The notes under the pieces: generated by a model
What the model was told of the DNA's origin: nothing
Seen by the model: only the letters and a program-made list of their open reading frames with translations
Database searches by the model: none
Shown: positions 34,501-45,000 of the stretch, one piece after another
How the letters are laid out: each line of letters opens with the position of its first letter
Numbering within the stretch: the stretch's first letter is position 1
Made by a program: the position numbers and the translations under genes
DNA from: Anisus vortex
Taxonomy: Eukaryota > Mollusca > Gastropoda > Planorbidae
Direction: 5' to 3'
Assembly (NCBI GenBank): GCA_949126835.1
Contig: OX421495.1
Span: 783,501 to 847,500 of the forward strand
Length of the DNA stretch: 64,000 nt

Positions 34501-37470
34501 TATTTTTGCCAGGAGTTTGAGGAGTCCACTTCTGCTGATCATATCAAATGCTTTAGTGAGATCAACGAAAGCAATGTATAATGGCTTATTCATCTCGCGG
34601 AACCTCTCTTGTAGCAGTCGAATGGAGGAGATCATGTCTATAGTGGATAAGTCGCTTCTGAAACCACACTGAGACTCTGGATAGACTCTAGATGACAGCA
34701 CCTGCAGCCTTGATAGTGCCTCTTGCAAGGATCTTACCAACTATGCTCAAAAGGGAGATTCCTGTCTTTTTGCAGTCGCTGCGGTCCCCTTTGTTCTTAT
34801 ATAATGTAACGAAATCTGCTAAATGGCTGTGTGACGCGTCTTGGTAAATATGGTGTGCGGCTGGCTGGTCCTATTGTTGGTTCACCGGACTGTCAACCCT
34901 GCTGACCGTTCACTTTCGCCCATGTTAATATTAATGATATTTTGATCTCAGTTTTACCGAGATGTCCTATAATCCGTTTGAATCCTTTAAAACTAATATC
35001 GAATTTATGGTTAAGTGGTATAGATACGTAGTAATCATACAAACTGAGTAGTTATTGTAATGCTTGAAAATATACATATAAATTCTTTAGTCGTATAATA
35101 TTTACATAATTTTCAAATACTTTTTACAGTTTGATCATTTTAAAGTTATAAATGTAAGCTATTTATTCTTTTTTATAAAAGAAAAAAATACAGAAATATT
35201 AGCTCAAATGAAACGAAATAATTATCTCCCTTTAATTAACAAATGTTTCTACGTTTGATTCAATAATGATGCCGAACAAGTTCTGTTTTGTGATATAACA
35301 AATTTTACTGATTATTATTATTTCTTTATATACATTCAACATTGTGGTATTCATAACAATATTTAAGTATTAGAGGATTAAAATAATTTACGTTAAACAG
35401 TTGTAACTAAACATTTCCTGCATTAATTGTCTTGTCTATTTAAGGAGTTTATATTTAAAACATTAATAATTACAGAAATTACATGATATAGTGCTATTAA
35501 ATAAGTCTCTTATATTTCTAAATTAATAATACAAATAAATTTGTTTTAGAATTAATGATAGGCCTATATATGTTTAATTAAAATAAGGTTGGGGGGGGGG
35601 GCGGTGAGCGGTAAGATTTTAAAAGGGTGCGGTGAGCCGAAAAAGGTTGAAAACCTATGGCTTAGATCTACAATGTCAGATGAACATCTGTCAAGATTGT
35701 GCATGTTGTTAGTACACAGAGACAAAGTAAACAGCAACAAAAAAGAGTTTATGGACAAAATTGTAGATATGTTTGGTAGCGATAACAGACGACTCCAGTT
35801 CTTGTTTAAATAATACATTTTATTTTAAATTTACGTTGTAATATTGTTTGTTTAAAGTAAAGTTTTTTGTATGGTTTACATCTATTATATACATATATTG
35901 TGCTAATAAAAAATGTGTTGCTACAGTATGCCCTTCATTGCTACAGTGTACTACAATTACTTCAGTGTTCTGTCCGTTCGTTCAACATACAAATGCGCTC
36001 AGTAAATTAAAACTACATTAAAACATTACTAAAAAATATTTTGCCCCCCCCCTAGAAAATTTTCTGCGGGCGCCCATGCTACAGAATGGTGAACGCTGCT
36101 TCACCGACCCTCTGTGGCTACAGAAACTGGCGAACGCTGCGTCACCGACCCTATGATCAATTTAGTCCGACGGAATACTTGACTTACTTATAAACTAATT
36201 TGAACTAAAACTGTCTATTCACCAGGTGCCTCTCAACATGAACAAGGATAACACGTTTCTGAGGGAGATGGCCTGGGATTATAGAGATGAAGATGAGTAA
36301 GTATTATCATGTGACAAGATGGCCGCTGATAGTAAACAATAGAATCATGTGACAAGATGGCCGCTGATAGTAAACAATAGAATTATGTGACAAGATGGCC
36401 GCTGATAGTAAACAATAGAATTATGTGACAAGATGGCCGCTGATAGTAAACTATAGAATTATGTGACAAGATGGCCGCTGATAGTAAACTATAGAATCAT
36501 TTGACAAGATGGCCGCTAACAGTAAATTAACGAATTCTAAGCTTAATACAAATCTCACACCATAGCAGTAATAAAATTAGAAATAGAAAGCGTGTTTTAA
36601 CGAAAACGTGGTCTCTACGTTGGAGGACTGTGTGATCTTTAAAAAAATAACTGTTTGTTCAAATCTAAAGTCATCTTCTACCCCCCCCCCCCCCCCACAC
36701 ACACACACCCAACTGCTTACGTCAAATGTGGATGGCCCTTTATCTGATATTTGTTACAGGAAGTTGTCCTGTCATTATTACTTCCTCCTTCATAGCAACA
36801 TATTTTGTCATGAGATTATGCTAATTTTTCTTTTTCATTTGTTCACTGTCACTACTTCACTTATTAAGGCCTATATATAAATATATTCTAATTAAGTCCA
36901 TATCACTTATCTCTCTGAGATACCAAAGACTATAAAAAGATGGACCGCTTGCTCTATTTTTAGAGCGTATATGTTCTTTTTTTTCGTGCGCAACCAATAA
37001 GGCTGTCTTGAATGACTTCTACAATCCTACGATCGCGTTAAAGGTTTCCGATATATACAACTTTCGATTCTAAATTTTCCATTGAGAAAATCATATCGAA
37101 TTACTAAACTGGAAGTCTAGAGGAATTAGTGCGATTGGAAATTCCGAAACTAAGTGTTTTAAGTTATCAAATAGCAGAAATATCAAAGCAAGCGGTCCAT
37201 CTGATTATAGTCTTTGGAGATACATACATGAAAACACGACTACCGAAAATAGTTCATGTACAAAAAAAATGACTTGACAAGTAACAGAATAAAGAATGTA
37301 GATCTATCTAGGACCTAGGAGTTGGCAGTGCCTTAGAATTCACAGTAGCCAACACAAGGGTGACCTTTTGAAGCTCGGCGGCGCACGTGTTCCCCGGAAA
37401 ATAGAGTGCCAGACAACCCTTTTAATGACGTCAACAGCCGTGACGTCTGCGTCTAGCAAAATCTTATCAA

Positions 37471-37528
<58 letters not shown>

Positions 37529-38964
37529 ATGTTGCTATTTCCAGCATTTAAAGTGTCTCCTCCTGCAAGATCAAATTATTTAATACACAGTCTAAGTGTA
37601 TCTAAGGCTTATTGTCATTGTTTAAATACACACACAGTATATAAATAGTATTTGAGAATGTCGGCTTAGGCTCAACAGAATAGTAATTTTTACCGTTTCT
37701 TCGCATTGATGTTTATTTCATAACGATTTACACTGTTGGGGAATTCTATTCGATGCCATTTGGAACAAACTATGATCTTGATAAGGTTGTTATCGTTATT
37801 GAATTGTTATTTCTGTTTATTTATTTTAGAAATGTTTACCTGTAGGGGGGGGGGGGGGGGTTCCAATCTTCATTGAACTGAGCATTGTTTAGTTAGACTA
37901 GGTCAATTGAACGATTCGGTAACTAGGACACGACTTGTCACAAGTTCACATACACACACACGCACATACAACACACACATACATTCACACACTCAAAGAC
38001 GTGCACACGATCACAGACTCACAAACTTTGGATAGTGCCACGCCCCAAATTTTCTTTCCCCCGAGAGAGAACTTGTTACATTTGTTGAACCCGTGACTAC
38101 TTCCGGGGTTACACAGACACACTCACGCAACCAATCATGAAAGTTCTTACAAACAAATTGGCTATGGGCTTAGGGCCTACCCTGTGTTAAGTTTTTTCTT
38201 TTTGTACCAAGGATTAACATTTTAATCTTATCAGCTGCCAGACTGTTCATGCCATTAGGCCTTAGATCTATCAACTCGTTTTTTGTCGGGTGTCGACGTG
38301 TACTTCTGCACCTGGTTTTTAAAAGTACACAATTATCTTCCGATACAAGATTTGATTATAGGGGCGTCCATAAATGACGTCACGCTCATCAGGGCGAAAT
38401 GGGAGGGGGGGGGGTCATATATGTGTCACGATATGTGACGAGGCGAGGGGGGGGGGGGGGGCAAGTGTTTAAACTTTAAAACAAGCTGACGTAACATCAA
38501 ACACACATTTTTATCTTTCAACTTTGACAAGTTTCATTTACTTTACTACAGCAATAACACTGTGTATTGTAATGCTTATAGGACGTGTGCAATAAACGGG
38601 AATTCACACCTTATCTTGCCTTGTATTATCTTATCTTATATATTGCAGACGCGCCTTCTATAAAGAGGATTATTGCGTCCTACGCTCATCCGCTCATCCG
38701 TGGTCCGAGTCTAGTCCTGCATTTTTATCAATGTTTTAAATGTTACTGGTTTTCCTGCTTTGTTCAGGTAGCCCATTCCATGCCCGAATGCCACTCGGGA
38801 AGAAAAAGTACTAATATGCATTTGTTCTCTCATAAAGCACAGGGCTCGGCAAACGTTTCATAATAGTGTGCCAGAAATTTCTAATTCATTCAGCACGTGC
38901 CGACTACTTAATAGTCATCAAGCTCTAGGACTCAATTTCTTGTCGAAGAGACTTTAAAATGAAT

Positions 38965-39003
<39 letters not shown>

Positions 39004-42000
39004 GGGGGGGGGGGGGGGGGGTCTTTCGCGTGCCACTGAAAATTGTTCTGCGTTCCAAGTCTGGCACGCGTACTGTAGGTTGCCGACCCTGGCATAAAAG
39101 ATAAGGAAAGTGCTTATTTTGACCTTGGAAATATATTGTATGTGGGAGGGGGGGGGGGGCGTTTAGAACTCTGCGACGTCATATTGAAAGGGGAAGGGGT
39201 CGTACTTTTTGTGACGACGGGGGAGGGGGTGGGTTAAAATTTGGCCACATACACGCGAGACGTCATTAATGGACGGCCCCATATCTATGTGATTTTTTTT
39301 AAAAGTAAAACCTCGTCGGTTCCTGAAAGATTTTCTTCTTCTTGTTTTTACCTTCGGCTATATACCAATGAAAATGAAACATTTGCCAACGAAAGGGAAA
39401 GATTTGCAAATGAAAAGGAAAGATTTACCAATGAAAAGGAAAGATTTACCAATGAAAAGGAAAGATTTACCAATGAAAAGGAAAGATTTACCAATGAAAA
39501 GGAAAGATTTTGTCGATGAAAAGGAGAGATATGCTGGTGAAAATGACATTTCGGTGTCTTCATTTCTTTGTGCATATGTCGGTGTTGTATTCCTCTTGTT
39601 TGACTAACCCTCAACTCGAACATCCTGTCCACATTCCACTTTATTCTAATCGTAGCCTACATTCTTTTTTCTACTCAAGTGGCATTAAGGGAATGGAATG
39701 GGTTTCATGAATTAGTAAAAAAAAAACAGGCAACTAAAATTTCAAATCTTATTCAAATAAATGCAAGACTAACCCATGTTTTCCAATCCATTCGTACAGG
39801 TCACTGCTCAAGGTCAACACCAGCGCCCACGTGGTTGGCGCCAGGACAAAAAACGGTGACGTCCTGCAAGTGTTCTTCCAGGGCGCCAACATCCTGACCA
39901 AGGAGAGCTTGCAGGCGATCCAGGAGTTCGAGAGGGAAATGACCAGCAAGCCAGACTGGCCAAAGTTTTGTAAACAAGACGTTACGAACCTACTGGCCGG
40001 GTGTTCCAAGCCTCCTTCATTAATTAGGTTTGTTAGTATATGATCTATTTAACTTTTACTGAACATAGAAAGCTTAGGACCTAACAGGAAATCGCCTCCG
40101 ATATTCAAATCTGCCGAAACAAACATATTAATATATGAAAATGGAGATTGTCTTGTGTATGTAGGTGTTACGTTAAAGTTTCGTTCAATGATACCATTGG
40201 CTATATGCACGTAAATAAATTGTCACAGCCATTAAGCCAAATGAAATTTCAATAAGATTTGCCGTATTGCCACAAACGAAGTTTGTAGGCCTATTAATAT
40301 AATGACCTACGTAAACAGAAAAGCTTAAAAGGGTGAAATTTTATATCGCAAAAAGAAAGCTTGGATAATTGTCTAGTATTCTCTCTTATCTAACTTCTAT
40401 AAATGGCAGAAAAATGTTAGTTTAGTGTTCAAAGCTGTGTATTGGGCATGTGGTTGTATTTATTTGAAACTGTGTATTGGGCATGTGGTTGTATTTATTT
40501 TAAATTATTTCCCCTATTTATTAGGTTCTTCGACGGGAGTTTGGATAAATCACTAAACGATTCAACTTTCTCTAACATTTCCGGTACGCTGTTCGCGGCG
40601 TTGAATCTGCCGAAGTTGAACCAAACTCTACAGGCCCTGGTGGGCAAGGAAGCCGTTATCACACCTTCAGGTACCGTAACGATATTTGATATCTAAGGAA
40701 GCAGTTATCACACCTTCAGTTAAGGAAGCAGTTATCACACCTTCAGTTAAGGAAGCAGTTATCACACATTCAGGTACCATGACGATATTTGATATTTCTC
40801 ATCTCACCAGTGACACCAGTAACACTTAAAAAAAAACAACTAAAGACAAGACGATCTTTATTTATTTTGGCTATAAAACGATTGTGTGGCCAGCACAATT
40901 TTATAGACCCTAATTATGTAGTTTTGATAACTTGAACGAATGTGTTTATAACAGTTGGATCAAGCTTTAACCAATACATTACTCAGGTTACCAGTTTACC
41001 GGTTTTCTAATTTTATATGTCTTTAAGTATTTAAAAAATTGGTTATTACCCTATATGTAGGCCTATATTTAATTTAACAAGACCTTGACCTTGTTTGAAC
41101 TTCAAAAACAGAATATTTCTATTTCTCCAGAAGCCAAAACGACGGTGACTAGAATATTATTTTTCACTGGCATCCCACTGGATGGTTTTGATTTGACCAC
41201 TGACTCTGTTACTGACCAGTTGAAGCTGATCAAAAATTTTATGGTAGAGGCGATGTTGAAAAATAAACAACTGATTATTTATAGAGGCTTGTAGATATCT
41301 TATCTTACATGTTATAGGCGCTCCTTATCTTATCTTACAAATATATTTGGATTTCGGAAGATGAGTTAAAATTTTTAATAAGCTGTATAGTTGTGTGTTT
41401 TTTGTTAAATCTAGATAAACTCCAAAAAGCTAAATAAACTTATTTATTTTAAAGTTATCTTTTGTTTCTAGGTAGACAATTTCCGCGGCAAACTGTACCA
41501 GTTGCTGGACGATGGACTTGAAGGAATGACCATAAACTTCCAGTCTCGACAAGTAGGTTGTGGACTAACTTCAAACAATGAAAACAGAAATAGTTATTAA
41601 AATAAACCCATTATTGTTTCAATCTCATAATGTACAAATAGATTTTAATGATAAACTCTGTTACAACAATTTAATTGTAATTCTTCAACACACAAATTCT
41701 ACTAAAAATAAAGTTGTATTTTTGGTAAATGATTTGACTCTACAGAAATACCTTCAACAGTTTATGTGATATAAAATGATATCACCAAAAGCCATCATGA
41801 ATAATTGTAAATGCCTACACACACGCGCACACAACTGTCATATACAATGAGGTCGTACACTGGCTTTACGTTTTATCAATTATTTTGTAAACAAATGTTA
41901 ACAATGTATATGTTTCTGTCAACTTCACCACAAACAGCTCCTGATGCATGACATCTTCCATCAAGTCATATTGGATCTTCTGCTGGCAGTTGGTTCCTTT

Positions 42001-45000
42001 CTGTTCATCTTCATCTTTATGTTGGTGCAGACGAGTTCCCTGTTTCTCACAAGCCTCTCCATCTTCAGCATCTTGACCAGCTTCCTTGGGGCCAACATAG
42101 TTTACCGGGTCATCCTGGACTACAAGTAAGCCAACATAGTTTACCGGGTCATCCTGGACTACAGGTTAGCCAACATAGTTTACCGGGTCATCCTGGAATA
42201 CAGGTTAGCCAACATAGTTTACCGGGTCATATTGGACTACAGTAAGCCAACATAGTTTACCGGGTCATCCTGGACTACAGTAAGCCAACATAGTTTACCG
42301 GGTCATCCTGAACTACAGGTTAGCCAACATAGTTTACCGGGTCATCTTGGAATACAGGTTAGCCAACATAGTTTACCGGGTCATCCTCGACTACAGGTTA
42401 GCCAACATAGTTTACCGGGTCATCCTGGACTACAGGTTAACCAACATAGTTTACCGGGTCATCCTGGACTACAGGTTAGCCAACATAGTTTACCGGGTCA
42501 TCCTCGACTACAGGTTAGCCAACATAGTTTACCGGGTCATCCTGGACTACAGGTTAACCAACATAGTTTACCGGGTCATCCTGGACTACAGGTTAGCCAA
42601 CATAGTTTACCGGGTCGTTATTATTTATTTTAGTTGTTGTTGTTATTGTATTGTTCTACAAATCTGCAGATATTTTGGAATTTTCCACGTGCTGTCAATC
42701 TTCATCATACTTGGCATCGGCGCTGACAATATTTTCGTCTTCAACGACACCTGGAGAGCCACCGCTCACGAGAAACACGCCAGTACCGAGGAAAGACTGA
42801 GGTCTGAAATTCTAAATATAGCCTCTATGTTTCATTCATTATGAATTATGTGTAACATGAATAATTGTGGAATCGTGAAACAGTTTGGTACTTTGTGGTG
42901 GCCATGAGTTGTAAAAAGTGGGCACACACTAGCAGACTTGAGTAATCTCCCTTTTTATTTATTAAAAAAATGAGTTTATAGTCTATAGCAGGGGTCAGCA
43001 GGGGTCAGCAGGGGTCAGCAAACTTTTGATAATCGTGTGCCAGAGAGGGATTTCAAAATGTATTCAGTGTGCCAACTGTCCTCCTGCTTTAGCAATCAAT
43101 TTCTTGTAGTAGAGACTTGAATCGCCCTTTTGGGAGTCTTCCGTGTGCCATTGAAAAACGCTCTGCGTGCCAAGTCTGGCACGCGTTGCTAAGGTAGTCG
43201 ATCCCTGGTCTATAATCCTTAGGTGTATTTATAAAGTCATGTAGACCTATATTAAAACATAGATGTAAACAAATATTACCAGTATCCATTATTATTAAAT
43301 TATTAATTAACTTATATTTCTGTTTATTATGTGTTCTATGTTTTTAGAAAACCTATGCAATTTTTAATAATTGTTATAGACTCTACTTGCTTTTTAAGAA
43401 TGGTGGTGTATTTATTTTTAGCATCAGCTTAAAAAAATTTATTATTTTACTCTTCCAACAGCTCCTGTTACCGCCGAGCGTCAAAGTCCATGATGATTAC
43501 CTCCCTTACCACATTCGTGGCCTTCGTCTCGAATGCATTCTCTCCCTTGCTGCTGGTTAGTTCGTTCGGCGTCTTCTCCTCCATATTGGTGGTCGTCAAC
43601 TTCTTCTCAGCGATCATCTTCTTCCCAACATGTGTCATTCTGCACCATAAGGTACATACAACAAACATGAACATAAAATTAGCAAACAACAGCTCTGATG
43701 CCAGACCACCGCGCTCACTAGATTATATATTTTATGGTTTTACTTTTTTATTTATTAATTTTTTTTTTATTTTTTTTTATTTTTTTTTTGCTATTTGCTC
43801 ACAACGCAGAAATGGGAACACTGGACCTGGCCATGTTTACGGGCCTTCGACAACTGTCGCATCTACCCGTGTGCCAAAAAGGACAAGAGCAAGACCGGAC
43901 ACCGCCCCAACATGGTGGTCAGATTCTTCAAGGGGCCGTACCACGTGGCCGTGACCCACCGGATATGGAGATGGATCTTCATTGGCGCATGCGCGGCCAT
44001 CATCGCTGCCTCGTTTTATTTCGTGTCTAGGCTGGAGATGTCCGAGAAACCGGTCAGTGTCACGTGCGTCTAGATGTACACACACACACACGAACAGATA
44101 AATGTGCACACAAACACACGCACATTCACAGCAACCACTTCTGCATTACTTTAATAATATAGTAAACATTTTCTATAAATAGTGTCACTATGAAAACGTT
44201 CTAACACTGTTAAACTTAACCTGTTCTGTTATACAGTTGGGATGAGGCATAGGTAACCATGGTAACCAATTCTTTTTATCACTTACCCCCTTACTTATCT
44301 GTCTTTTATCAAAGGAATCAGATTTATTTCTAGCTTAGTATCTTGCCACTCTTTATTATTTCTGGCAACCTCTGTGTATTTGGTACAGACCTGCCCCTCC
44401 GGTGATGAAAATATCTTTGCCAATTGTATTATTCTATGATATAATAGGGGAATTACATTTTGATTTGGTGATATTGAAATATGTCTATTATTATGATTAG
44501 AGGTAGACCATACGAAACCATACCAAAAGTTATAAATTGACTTTCGGCCGAAACTTTAACTACACCTTCGGACCAAACGAAAGATAAACCGAAATTGCCA
44601 AACAAAAGATTTATAAAGACTGCACAGTAATCCCACACTCAACAGTAATCCCACACTCCACAGTAATCCCACACTCAACAGTAATCCCAGACTCAACAGT
44701 AATCCCACACTCCACAGTAATCCCACACTCAACAGTAATCCCACACTCCACAGTAATCCCACACTCAACAGTAATCCCACACTCAACAGTAATCCCACAC
44801 TCAACAGTAATCCCACACTCAACAGTAATCCCACACTCAACAGTAATCCCACACTCCACAGTAATCCCACACTCAACAGTAATCCCACACTCAACAGTAA
44901 TCCCACACTCAACAGTAATCCCACACTCCACAGTAATCCCACACTCAACAGTAATCCCACACTCAACAGTAATCCCAGACTCCACAGTAATCCCAGACTC

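Larger units (their letters stand above)
33143..36078 (+). mobile_element. hAT DNA transposon, 2.9 kb, interrupted
   Basis: Perfect 14-bp terminal inverted repeats (CATGGGCGCCCGCA) and a perfect 8-bp target duplication CTACAGAA (33135–33142 and 36079–36086) identify it as hAT. Remnants of the transposase C-terminal dimerisation domain are split: LLATTCTVERSFSTIV at about 33434–33513, and WLRSTMSDEHLSRLCMLLVH up to a stop at 35813. The two parts are separated by about 2.1 kb of later insertions (a LINE, SINE-A, and an end of another hAT element). Both the interruption and the missing N-terminal part make it inactive. Confidence 0.88.
38361..39280. mobile_element. inverted-repeat element carrying nested insertions
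   Basis: The left terminus GGGGCGTCCATAAATGACGT-CACGC and right terminus GCGAGACGTCATTAATGGAC-GGCCCC are imperfect inverted repeats. Inside are a LINE-2 3' fragment and a GGTCGGCAA MITE, so it is older than both. G runs lie near both ends. Confidence 0.65.

Noticed and set aside
37368..37583. ORF with a poly-lysine stretch
   Set aside because: Encoded by a 54-base A run; homopolymer product.
39241..39632. ORFs with NEKERFT or SLVNLSF repeats
   Set aside because: A 21-bp minisatellite, inside a Dispatched intron; no splice sites include it.
42347..42844. 165-residue ORF with LANIVYRVILDYR repeats running into exon 9
   Set aside because: Its in-frame repeats are copies of the exon 8 end; the first junction has a stop (AAG TAA) and two copies shift frame, so it is not taken as a normal protein part. 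It is reported as a finding instead.
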